Shown: positions 9,313-17,557 of the stretch, one piece after another
How the letters are laid out: every line of letters begins with the position of its first letter
Position numbering within the stretch: the stretch's first letter is position 1
Origin: Ilyomonas sp965219515
GTDB lineage: Bacteria > Bacteroidota > Bacteroidia > Chitinophagales > Chitinophagaceae
Length of the DNA stretch: 64,000 bases
Assembly: GCA_965219515.1 (NCBI GenBank)
Contig: OZ244776.1
Location: 4,216,001-4,280,000, forward strand
Reading direction: 5' to 3'
Notes under the pieces: generated by a model
The model's database searches: none
Seen by the model: only the letters and a program-made list of their open reading frames with translations
What the model was told of the DNA's origin: nothing
Position numbers and translations under genes: made by a program

Positions 9313-10635
9313 ATGATAAAGCCACTCTTTCTTTCCCTGCTAAATCTCATTGCACCGGTATTATTGTTCGCTCAGAATTATTATCTGAATACGAAAACTC
9401 CATACCATACGCAGCAGCTTACTTATACAAAAGCGCCTGATGGTTACAAAGCTGTCTTCATAAATTATACAGGCAGGCATGGCGCACGTTTCCAGACATC
9501 GGCACAGAAAGATCTATTGGTGGCAGATGTGATGCAGCGGGCAAACAAAGAAGATGCATTAACCGGAAAAGGCAAGCTGATTTATAAATATATTCAGCTA
9601 TTGGAAGACATTGAGAGAAACAATTACGGCAATATCACAAAGTTGGGTGAGCAGGAGCAGCACGACATTGCAACAAGAATGTACCAAGGCAATCAGGGTG
9701 TATTTACAAACGGGAAATTGCTTGTTGAAATGACAGAAAAACTGCGCACGCAGCAAAGCGCAAAAGCTTTTTTGTCAGGCTTGCCGGGATATGATTCGTC
9801 GGCAGTGCAATCCGTTATTTTTCCGGCAGCGTCTGACAGTATTCTTCGCTTCTACGATTTGTCCGAGGCATATAAAACTTACCTATCAGGTAAAGTAATC
9901 AGGAATCATAAAGATTCACTGATGAATGATAAACGGACTGGCGAAGCAGCGGGTGAGGTGTGTAAAAATCTCTTTGCAAAAGCCTTCATCAGCAAACTTG
10001 ATAAAGGTGCAATAAACAGTGTAAGTAAAGATAAGAAGCAACCTGTTAGCGAGGCCGCGTTCTGTCTGGCTTTGTATGATGTATATGCGTCTATGTTTTC
10101 GACAACAGAAGAACTGCAGGGGCAAAATAAAGAGGCGTTAGCTGATATTGGCAAAGCCTTTCCTAAACAATCCCTGCTTTGGTTTGATATGATAACCAGC
10201 GCATCGGATTTCTATGAAAAAGGTCCGGCTGATAATCACAATGGCATACAGGTATTCATCGCTGCACCGTTGCTGCGGGATATGATATACACTACTGATA
10301 GCGCCATTCAATTTAAAAAATATAACGCGGTTCTTCGCTTTACTCATGCCGAAGCAATCTCTCCGCTGGCTGCCTTATTGCGTATTCCGGCGGCTTCAAA
10401 AACAAGTCAATCTGTATTCACCTTTGCAAAAAGCTGGCAGGCTTCAGAAGTAATACCGATGAGTGCGAATGTGCAATGGATTTTATACAGCAATGGCAAA
10501 AATTATTTGCTGAAAGTGCTGTTGAATGAGAAAGAAGTTGCCCTGCCTGTAATTACCCAATCTTATCCCTATTACAATTGGAATGATGTAGAAGCGTATT
10601 ATCAAAACAAGCTTTCTTTGATTCATAAAAAGTAA
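9313..10635 (+). CDS. Histidine-type phosphatase, MINPP/phytase-like
   Basis: I chose the ATG at 9313 because it opens directly on a signal peptide (MIKPLFLSLLN..LLFAQ); an in-frame start at 9232 would run through the terminator hairpin. About 440 residues. RHGAR (R55-H56, R59) is the active-site motif of histidine acid phosphatases, and HAE further on is the proton donor triad as in multiple inositol polyphosphate phosphatases. It probably releases phosphate from inositol phosphates or similar esters in the periplasm or at the surface. It follows the TonB receptor/lipoprotein pair and precedes a YncE-like gene by 6 bases. Confidence 0.85.
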   Translation: MIKPLFLSLLNLIAPVLLFAQNYYLNTKTPYHTQQLTYTKAPDGYKAVFINYTGRHGARFQTSAQKDLLVADVMQRANKEDALTGKGKLIYKYIQLLEDIERNNYGNITKLGEQEQHDIATRMYQGNQGVFTNGKLLVEMTEKLRTQQSAKAFLSGLPGYDSSAVQSVIFPAASDSILRFYDLSEAYKTYLSGKVIRNHKDSLMNDKRTGEAAGEVCKNLFAKAFISKLDKGAINSVSKDKKQPVSEAAFCLALYDVYASMFSTTEELQGQNKEALADIGKAFPKQSLLWFDMITSASDFYEKGPADNHNGIQVFIAAPLLRDMIYTTDSAIQFKKYNAVLRFTHAEAISPLAALLRIPAASKTSQSVFTFAKSWQASEVIPMSANVQWILYSNGKNYLLKVLLNEKEVALPVITQSYPYYNWNDVEAYYQNKLSLIHKK

Positions 10636-10641
10636 AACAAT

Positions 10642-11652
10642 ATGAAATTATTATCCAGTGCCATTTCTCTCCTTTTTTTATTCATCATAAGTACAACGCA
10701 ATCATTTGCACAAGACTCATTGTACACATTCTATAAATCAATCCCAGTGCCAGGCAATGGTGGCTACGACTATCTTTCCATAGATAATATGAATCATCAT
10801 TTATTCGTTTCTCACGGCACCATAGTAGATGTTATTGACCTGAATACGGAGCAGGTAATAGATTCTATCACCGGCATGAAAGGCGTACACGGTATTGCGG
10901 TTGTAAACGAAGTCAATAAAGGTTTTATCAGTGATGGAAAAGGAAATGCTGCTGTTGTGTTCGATTTAAAAACGTTGAAAACTATTAAATCAATCCCGCT
11001 TAGCAAACCCGATGCAGATGGCATCATTTACGACCCGTATTCTAAAAAAGTATTCGTTTTCTGCGGCGATGGAAATGCTGCGTGTGTAGTGGATACAAAA
11101 GATTTAAAAGAGATCAAAACTATTGATTTGGGCGGTGCACCTGAATTCGCCGTGTCCGATGGCAATGGTTTACTTTACAATAACCTGGAAGATAAAAGCA
11201 GCATGAATGTGATTGATACGAAAACATTCACAGTAACACACACATATCCTTTGGCTCCCTGCGGTGGACCTACCGGTATTGCGCTTGACAAAGCTGATGA
11301 ACGCGCCTTTACTGTGTGTCGCGAAAACAAAGGCATGAGTGTGGTAGATATCAAGACCGGCAAGGTGATAACAACAGTTCCGATTGGAGCCGGTGTAGAT
11401 GCTGTTATTTATGACGCTGATAACAAACTCGTAATGGTATCAAACGGTGATGGAACTGCGACGATAATCAAACAAAACTCTGCAGATGATTATAAAGTAG
11501 CGCAGACATTACAAACCACCTATCGGGCTAAAACCATGACATTCGATAAGGCAACCGGGAATATATATTTTAGTGCTCCCAAATTTGTAACGGGTACAAG
11601 AGATATTATTCCCGGCACGTTTGCTATAATGGTTTTTAAGAGAGTTAAATAA
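10642..11652 (+). CDS. YncE-like seven-bladed beta-propeller protein, exported
   Basis: A 336-residue protein with a signal peptide (ends TQSFAQ) followed by WD/NHL-like blades carrying the repeated pattern VVDxKTxKxIxTIxxG. This is the YncE/40-residue YVTN family, periplasmic propellers often found next to TonB receptors for metal or siderophore uptake. Only six bases separate it from the phosphatase gene. The ligand is not known; a role in handling the product of the operon is inference. Confidence 0.85.
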   Translation: MKLLSSAISLLFLFIISTTQSFAQDSLYTFYKSIPVPGNGGYDYLSIDNMNHHLFVSHGTIVDVIDLNTEQVIDSITGMKGVHGIAVVNEVNKGFISDGKGNAAVVFDLKTLKTIKSIPLSKPDADGIIYDPYSKKVFVFCGDGNAACVVDTKDLKEIKTIDLGGAPEFAVSDGNGLLYNNLEDKSSMNVIDTKTFTVTHTYPLAPCGGPTGIALDKADERAFTVCRENKGMSVVDIKTGKVITTVPIGAGVDAVIYDADNKLVMVSNGDGTATIIKQNSADDYKVAQTLQTTYRAKTMTFDKATGNIYFSAPKFVTGTRDIIPGTFAIMVFKRVK

Positions 11653-12072
11653 ATCTGACATTAAAAAAGATTCCATCATCCTGTTTTACCAACACCCGCT
11701 TGGCGTATTATCATAACTATGCCGCATCGTCCGTAAATCTCCTGATTTGCAAATTGCGCTTATAAAAATAAATCGATAACACACCTACATTTGTACCTGT
11801 TTATTATTTTTTGTTGCCTTTGAATTTGTGTTTACGGCTTACAGAAACAGAAAGAAAAGTGTTAACAAGTTGTAACTTACAAAAGCTCAGCGAAGCTTGC
11901 AACTGCGCTGGCTGTATAATTCAGTTTCCAACTGTTTTGAGAATGAAGTTGTAAACAGTAAGATAGATGTGGCGAAGTTTGCAATTTCGCCGAGTTGGGT
12001 TTTTATCGAGTAGAAAGTTCTTACGCAATTTAAAATAGGAGGTATTCAATAGAAAATAAAAAGAATGGGCAA
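11653..12072. other. Intergenic stretch with one dispersed repeat
   Basis: Some 420 bases without a gene. The only recognisable item is the second copy of the palindromic repeat at 11881-11994. It separates the phosphatase operon from the mobile-element remains. Confidence 0.5.
11881..11994. repeat. Dispersed palindromic repeat, copy 2
   Basis: Direct-orientation copy of the element at 4922-5034, differing at a handful of bases. The right palindrome here is GGCGAAGTTTGC...TTTCGCC, more complete than in copy 1. The two copies bracket the TonB receptor-to-YncE operon and its upstream gap, so the block could move or be lost by recombination between them. Confidence 0.75.
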
Positions 12073-12347
12073 ATGGAAATAGCAAACAAAATGCTCTATC
12101 CTCTGCAAAAGGAAATTCTGATTTTTGAAGAAGCATGTTTTTACTTAGGCAGAAAAGCTTTTCTATGTATAAATTGACCAGCGGTAGGCTCATTCCTCAT
12201 TATGTACCAACCGGCAAATTAATTTATTTCAAAAGGTCTGAAGTGGACGAATCGGTACTTAAAAGAAAAAGGAAAAGTTTGAATGAAATCGAACTCGAAA
12301 GTCATATAATAATTCAGAAAGGAAAAAACAGAAGCCATCAATTTTGA
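12073..12347 (+). pseudogene. Excisionase-like HTH_17 protein, frameshifted
   Basis: The ATG at 12073 reads MEIANKMLYPLQKEILIFEE and CFYLG, the start of the small MerR-like HTH proteins of Bacteroidota mobile elements. The matching second half (YKLTSGRLIPHYVPTGK, LIYFKRSEVDE) lies in another frame from about 12166. The two halves together match the usual roughly 90-residue protein, so one or two bases were lost near 12155-12165. Directly upstream of a broken tyrosine recombinase, which fits an excisionase/integrase pair. Confidence 0.65.
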
Positions 12348-12414
12348 TGGTTTTTGTTTTATTAAACTTTGAAAATTGTATGTATTTGGTATGTATCAAA
12401 AAACCGAAAAGAGT

Positions 12415-13640
12415 ATGGCAATAACGGCTGTAATATTAGATAAACGTGTACAAAGAAATGATGGAACTTATGCGGTTAAGCTTCGCATTACCCACAACCG
12501 CGGGCAAAGATATAACCCGCTGAATACCATCTGATTGTAGAAGACTGGAAACGAACCCAGGCAAATAATCCGAAGAAAGAGGCAAAAGAGTTGAATTTGT
12601 ATTTTGAAAGCATAGAACATAAAGCTGCCACAATCATTCGAAATATGTCCCGGTTCTCTTTCGAGAATTTCGAAGAAGTATTTAATCAAAATGCTGTCAA
12701 GAACGAAGATTTATTTGCGCTGTTACAAAATGCTCAAGCCAGATTGGAAAAAGAAAAGCGTTTACGAACGGCTGAAACATTCTCATGGGCTAAAACATCT
12801 CTGGAAAAATTTTATACCGATGGAAAAATCAAAAAACTTTTGTTATCAGATATTACTCCGGCTTTACTTCAGCAATATAAAGATTGGAAGCTTACTCAAG
12901 GAAGATCAATATCAACAGCAGGGATTTATTTAAGAAATGTTTGAAGCGTGATTAAGGAAGCAACTGAAATTGAATATATGACGAGGAGCGCTTATCCGTT
13001 CGGCGAACGAAAATATCAGATTCCATCTTCAAGGAATGTAAAAAGAGCTTTACCCATAGCCAATATTCGTGACATTATGAATTATCCGGTTCGAAATCCT
13101 TTTGAGGTGAAAATCAGAGATTTATGGATGTTTACCTACCTGTGCAATGGAACCAATATGAAAGACATCGCCAAGCTTCGTTATAAAAACATTTCATCGG
13201 ATACAATCGTATTCCTACGCTCCAAATCGGAAAGAAGCACAAAAAAGGATTTGAAACCTATCGTTGTTGTAATATGCGATGAACTCAAAACCAGTATTGA
13301 TAAATGGGAAAATCCATCAAAATTGCCGGATAATTTTGTGTTTGGAATATTGCAGGGAACCGAAACTTTAAAAGTGGAAGTAAATCGTATCAAACAATTT
13401 ACAAAGACTGTCAATAAGCATACGAAAAGAATGGGACTTAGCTTGGGTATAAATGTGAAGCTGACAACTTAAGTCGCGCGTCACACATTTGCCACTGTGC
13501 TAAAAAGATCAGGAGCCAGCATTGAATTCATAAGCGAAAGCTTAGGGCATAAAGATTTGAAAACTACCGAAAACTACCTGGGCAGTTTTGAATTTTCAAT
13601 GAAAGAAAGCTTCCAGAAAAAGCGGCTTGATTTCGGGTAA
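12415..13640 (+). pseudogene. Tyrosine recombinase (phage/transposon integrase), three lesions
   Basis: A full-length integrase can be reassembled. The N-terminus MAITAVILDKRVQRNDGTYA is typical of Bacteroidota integrases. A one-base deletion near 12525 breaks the frame. A TGA at 12942-12944 (from CGA) lies in the core-binding domain, and a TAA at 13470-13472 lies just before VARHTFATVLKRSGA. The catalytic HxxR is in ARHTFA-type context (here with R-H-T), followed by ESLGHKDLKTTENYLG, which holds the second His and the Tyr nucleophile. The gene is dead but all parts remain, so decay is recent. It sits 280 bases from a tRNA gene. Confidence 0.85.
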
Positions 13641-13652
13641 ATTTCTTTTCGG

Positions 13653-13685
13653 TTCACATTGAGAAATTTAGATTCTCAATGTGAA
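13653..13685 (+). terminator. Hairpin behind the integrase remnant
   Basis: TTCACATTGAGAA and TTCTCAATGTGAA form a perfect 13-bp stem with a 7-base loop. No T-run follows, so this may be a stabilising hairpin or an element end rather than a strong terminator. Confidence 0.5.
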
Positions 13686-13919
13686 ACTGATTTCAAGGCA
13701 CTAATAAGAATTTCTGGTAGATTGAGATTACCTGAGTCATTACAACACAGACAAATAATAGCTTTACAGTTCATCATCAGTCAAGATTAAAAGAGAGAGC
13801 TAACAAACTTTCTTACCGTTTAATCAGAAAAATCGATTCTGTCTTTTTGAGACTTCTTGTCAGATTACTCTGAATCTTCTATTTTTGCCACCCATTTGAA
13901 TTTCAAATCGAAATTCACC

Positions 13920-13993
13920 GGACCTATAGCTCAGCTGGTTAGAGCATTTGACTCATAATCAAAGGGTCCCTGGTTCAAGCCCAGGTGGGTCCA
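13920..13993 (+). tRNA. tRNA with anticodon CAT (elongator Met or Ile2)
   Basis: A cloverleaf is readable: acceptor GGACCTA/TGGGTCC (with G-T pairs), D-arm GCTCAGCTGGTTAGAGC, anticodon stem TTTGA/TCAAA around CTCATAA, and T-arm CCTGG TTCAAGC CCAGG. CCA is not encoded. The anticodon CAT belongs to elongator Met or to Ile2, whose C34 is converted to lysidine by TilS; tilS lies 3.6 kb away. The sequence alone does not settle which. It is not an initiator, because the characteristic three G-C pairs of the anticodon stem are absent. Confidence 0.93.
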
Positions 13994-14005
13994 CAGTATT
14001 AACGA

Positions 14006-14034
14006 AGCAGTCAGAAAATATCTGACTGCTTTTT
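14006..14034 (+). terminator. Terminator behind the tRNA
   Basis: AGCAGTCAGA/TCTGACTGCT form a perfect 10-bp stem with a 5-base loop, followed by TTTT. It lies 12 bases after the tRNA. Confidence 0.85.
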
Positions 14035-14139
14035 GTTGTTACATAGCTCTGAATGTGATCAAAGTTTTCTTCTCCGCATTCTATCTTGCCCACCAACTAA
14101 AAAACAGTAAAAATCACTCGCACCGAACCTGCCGCATTC

Positions 14140-15504
14140 TTAATTCACTTTTTTATCCAATATCACTTCCGGCACTTTGGCAGGCGTTGATATAACCGGT
14201 TGTGTAAACAGTTTTGCATTGGCTTTAGCCGGATCGCCCTGGTAAACCCAGGTAATTTTTGACATGTATTTATCGAATGCCTTGCTTACATCGGCAGGTG
14301 TTACTTTTTTCAAATCATCATTCAGCGTTACCGATCTGCGCCAGTTGTTATGCAGCACTTCGTTGGACGCTAAAGAAGACGCCTGCGCATTGTTGGTTTC
14401 CTGCTTGTAATAAAATGAAGTAATATAAGTCGTTTTCATATTTTTTACTTCCTCCGGCGTAAAGCCCTGCTTCTTTGTTTTGTCAACCAGCTTCGTCAAT
14501 ACGCCAATGTATTTGTTCGGTTCGGTGGTAGAAACCACAATGTTGGAAGAAGGCGAGAGACCGCCATCAAAATAAGTTTGCGGCGCGTAAGACAATCCAT
14601 TGTTGGTTCTTACTTCCAGGAATTGCTTGTCATAAAAAATGCGCATGGCAAGCACAAAGGCATTGTAATCTTTTGTGCCAGGTAAAGGCGCACCGGTTAC
14701 GCCCTGTATGTAATTGGTGGCAAGTTCTTTCTTTTGCGAAATGAAGGTATTCTGACCGGGAACATAGCTTTCTTTATCCAGTGTAAAAGGCTTACCCTGC
14801 GGCACTGCGGACAGCATGGAACTTATTTTCTCTTTTAAAACACTGCTGTCAATTTCCCCGACAACCACCATTATCATTCGCGATCTGGTTAGTATAGACT
14901 GATAATAATCTTTGGTTTCCTCAGCCGTTAGCTTGCTTACGGTTGCTTCAGTGCCGTCGGGCGATTTTGCATAATTTTTTCCGGCAAAAGCGGTTTCTTT
15001 CGCCAGTTTGCTAATGGCATAATCGGGCTGCGAAGCCTGCGCATTCAGATTGTTGATGGCGTCCTGCTTAATGCGGTCGAATTCTTTGGCATCGAAGCGT
15101 GGCGTTGTTAACGCACCGGCATACAAAGGCCAAACAACATCAAAATCGCTTTTAATGCAATTCATTACAAAAGAGGCATAATCCATTCCGGTACTGCCAT
15201 ATACCTGCGCGCTTACTTTGTCGAGCTTATTTTTAAAGCTGTTTTTATCATCATTGGTGGTGCCGCATTCCGTTAGCGCACTCATGGCAAGGCTTTCGAT
15301 GCCGGCTTTATCGGCCGGATAATTCTGAACGCCGCCTTTTAAAATGGTTTGTATCACCACAATATCGTTTCCGCTTGGCTGCACAATTACTTTTACGCTA
15401 TCTACCATCATCTGGTACGGTTCGTTTGATTGTGCGAATGAAGTGCTGAAAAAACAAACGATTGCAACGGCAAACGATGAATATTTTATGAAGAAGCTTT
15501 TCAT
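14140..15504 (-). CDS. M16 family peptidase-like subunit lacking the zinc motif
   Basis: A 454-residue exported protein (signal peptide ends STSFAQS). It has the M16 fold signatures, including the C-terminal R/Y region (TNNGLSYAPQTYF, glycine-rich loop). Where active members have HxxEH it reads KAGIESLAMSALTEC, so it cannot bind zinc there. It is the non-catalytic partner of the M16 protein encoded 25 bases upstream, the usual arrangement of bacterial two-subunit M16 peptidases. Confidence 0.87.
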   Translation of the reverse strand: MKSFFIKYSSFAVAIVCFFSTSFAQSNEPYQMMVDSVKVIVQPSGNDIVVIQTILKGGVQNYPADKAGIESLAMSALTECGTTNDDKNSFKNKLDKVSAQVYGSTGMDYASFVMNCIKSDFDVVWPLYAGALTTPRFDAKEFDRIKQDAINNLNAQASQPDYAISKLAKETAFAGKNYAKSPDGTEATVSKLTAEETKDYYQSILTRSRMIMVVVGEIDSSVLKEKISSMLSAVPQGKPFTLDKESYVPGQNTFISQKKELATNYIQGVTGAPLPGTKDYNAFVLAMRIFYDKQFLEVRTNNGLSYAPQTYFDGGLSPSSNIVVSTTEPNKYIGVLTKLVDKTKKQGFTPEEVKNMKTTYITSFYYKQETNNAQASSLASNEVLHNNWRRSVTLNDDLKKVTPADVSKAFDKYMSKITWVYQGDPAKANAKLFTQPVISTPAKVPEVILDKKVN

Positions 15505-15529
15505 AACAAAGTAGTTTACAAAAAATAAA

Positions 15530-16885
15530 TTAAGGTTTAAAAAACGATGAAGCCATTGTTGTTTTATTCATGTCGGGGCTGATAATCATACCCGCAACAA
15601 AAGGTTTCCCGGCTATGTATTTGTTTACATAATCCTGAATGTCTGCCCGTGTTACTTTCATTACATTGTCTATGTAATGCGTATCGTAGCTTAGCGACGT
15701 GCTGCACCAGTTATAAGTTGCCTGGCTGGCTAATGAAGAAGGTTTTTCTGTCTGCCTGATATGATCACGGCGCATATTGTCTTTTGCGTTTTGCAACTGC
15801 TCATCGGTAAAATAATCATCGCTTTTCCACATGGCAATCTGCTTATCCGCTTCTTCTTTGCACTCTTTTAATTTTTTAGGATTGGGCACAAGATAAATGT
15901 TGATGGGACCAACATGACTAAGCGTTTGATAGCTAACGCCGGCATAGGAGGCCAGACCTTTATCTACCAATGCCTGCTGCCATTGGGAAGAGTTTAAACC
16001 CAGTATGGTAGAAAATACATCTGCCGCAACCGTAGCCGCCGAGTCGTGTATATAATCGGGTCCCTGCCACCAGTAATTGATATAAGGCGTTTGCGCAATG
16101 CCCGATTCTTTTATAAAATAAGAAGTAGAATCAAGCGGCTTAAAATCGGGGATCGGATATTTTGTCTGTGGGTCGGAGCCACTGCTTTGCCAGTCGCCGT
16201 AAATGTCATCGGCAAGTGCAAACGCTTCATCGTGTTTTACATCGCCGTCTATTACCAGAAGGGAATTGTTGGGAACATAATACTTGTCTTTGATGACCAT
16301 CATTTTTTCGGGCGTTGCGGTGTTGATGATGTTGTGATCGCCAATGGGATTTTTGCGGGTCATCAGATCGCCCCACAAACGTTTCTGACAGGCAAACCAA
16401 AGCTGAAAACCGGGATCACTTTCCGCCCGTTGAAATTCGCCATCCACCACCGGCCGTTCTTTCTGCATGTCTTCCACGCGATAGATGGGAAACCGGATGG
16501 CGGCATTCATAAACTTCAGACCGGCTTCGAGACTATCCTTATCAAACGTAAAAAAATAGTTTACCCTTTCTTCGCCGGTTGTACCGTTCCAGATGGCGCC
16601 CAATTCCTGTGTTCGTTTTAAAAATTTTTCCTGGTTCGGATAATCTTTGTTGGCTTTAAAAAACATGTGTTCAAACAAGTGCGAGAGTCCGCTGTATGCG
16701 GGACCTTCTGTATAAGCACCGTTTTTTACGGCAATTTCAATGGTTGCCAGCGGCACTTTATTGTTTTCAATCACTAATACTTCCAGTCCATTGTCCATTT
16801 TTTTCCAGAAGTATCCGTCGGGCAACTGAGGCTGTGCAAATGCGGCAAAAGGCAATAGAAACAAAAACCATTTCAGGATTTTCAT
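15530..16885 (-). CDS. M16 family zinc metallopeptidase, catalytic subunit
   Basis: A 451-residue exported peptidase (signal peptide ends AAFAQ). The inverted zinc motif HLFEH is at residues 69-73, and the third ligand is in VVDGEFQRAES some 75 residues on. It probably degrades short or unfolded peptides in the periplasm as a heterodimer with the inactive M16 protein encoded directly downstream. First gene of the two-gene minus-strand operon. Confidence 0.9.
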   Translation of the reverse strand: MKILKWFLFLLPFAAFAQPQLPDGYFWKKMDNGLEVLVIENNKVPLATIEIAVKNGAYTEGPAYSGLSHLFEHMFFKANKDYPNQEKFLKRTQELGAIWNGTTGEERVNYFFTFDKDSLEAGLKFMNAAIRFPIYRVEDMQKERPVVDGEFQRAESDPGFQLWFACQKRLWGDLMTRKNPIGDHNIINTATPEKMMVIKDKYYVPNNSLLVIDGDVKHDEAFALADDIYGDWQSSGSDPQTKYPIPDFKPLDSTSYFIKESGIAQTPYINYWWQGPDYIHDSAATVAADVFSTILGLNSSQWQQALVDKGLASYAGVSYQTLSHVGPINIYLVPNPKKLKECKEEADKQIAMWKSDDYFTDEQLQNAKDNMRRDHIRQTEKPSSLASQATYNWCSTSLSYDTHYIDNVMKVTRADIQDYVNKYIAGKPFVAGMIISPDMNKTTMASSFFKP

Positions 16886-16980
16886 AGAGGCAGGATTTAA
16901 TTTGTGTATAACGTTGTATAAAATTAAAAAAGGAAAGCTAATGTGTAAATAAATTTTATTTGTTGAAATTTGATGAAAGG

Positions 16981-17463
16981 TTAGTTTGTGTTGTCTGCGC
17001 TTCTTATTTGCTGCAATGCCTGCTTTATCAATGGCAACTCATATCCTCGTTGTAAGAGATAGCTTGTTGTTTTGGCTTGTCTCGATAAATCGTGTTCGTC
17101 TTTTAGCTGCTGCCATTTATTGCCGGCTAATTTTTGCAACGCCTTTGTGTAATCCTCATCTGGTATGGCTTTCAGGGCTATCTTAATATTGTAAGCGCTT
17201 ACCTGTTTCTGTCGTAGCTCATAGGTTATTTTTATCCGTCCCCATTGCTTCATCCGAAACCTGCCGCCGGCAAACTGCTCCGCAAATCGCTCTTCGTTCA
17301 GGTAGTCTTCTTCAATGGCTTTCGAGAGCAGTTCTTCCACTTCAGTTTTATACAAGCCAAAGCCATAGAGTTTGTTTTTTACTTCGCTGTGGCTGCGTTC
17401 CTGGTAAGCGCAATAATGTTTTATTTTTTGCCAGGCTTGTTCTTTGGTAAGGCGTTGCTGCAT
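16981..17463 (-). CDS. recX: Regulatory protein RecX
   Basis: 160 residues of three-helix RecX repeats. The N-terminal stretch AWQKIKHYCAYQERSHSEV, then YLNEERFAEQFAGGRFRMK, are the family's hallmark. RecX binds RecA filaments and limits strand exchange. No recA is in the window. The start overlaps the upstream region of the divergent tilS gene, so the two promoters must be close together. Confidence 0.9.
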   Translation of the reverse strand: MQQRLTKEQAWQKIKHYCAYQERSHSEVKNKLYGFGLYKTEVEELLSKAIEEDYLNEERFAEQFAGGRFRMKQWGRIKITYELRQKQVSAYNIKIALKAIPDEDYTKALQKLAGNKWQQLKDEHDLSRQAKTTSYLLQRGYELPLIKQALQQIRSADNTN

Positions 17464-17557
17464 GTTGATCGAATACTTCTTAAAGATAGTTGATCAGGAA
17501 CTTTTTTATCTTTTTATGCTTAAGTTTAACAACATTCCTTTCTTTATTTTTACTTTC

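Noticed and set aside
13920..14034. tRNA 3' end as attachment site of a genomic island
   Set aside because: No second copy of the tRNA 3' end was noticed nearby, and the integrase remnant lies on the 5' side of the tRNA.
16046..16621. 191-codon plus-strand frame opposite the M16 gene
   Set aside because: It is the antisense shadow of the strongly conserved M16 peptidase and shows no protein-like features.
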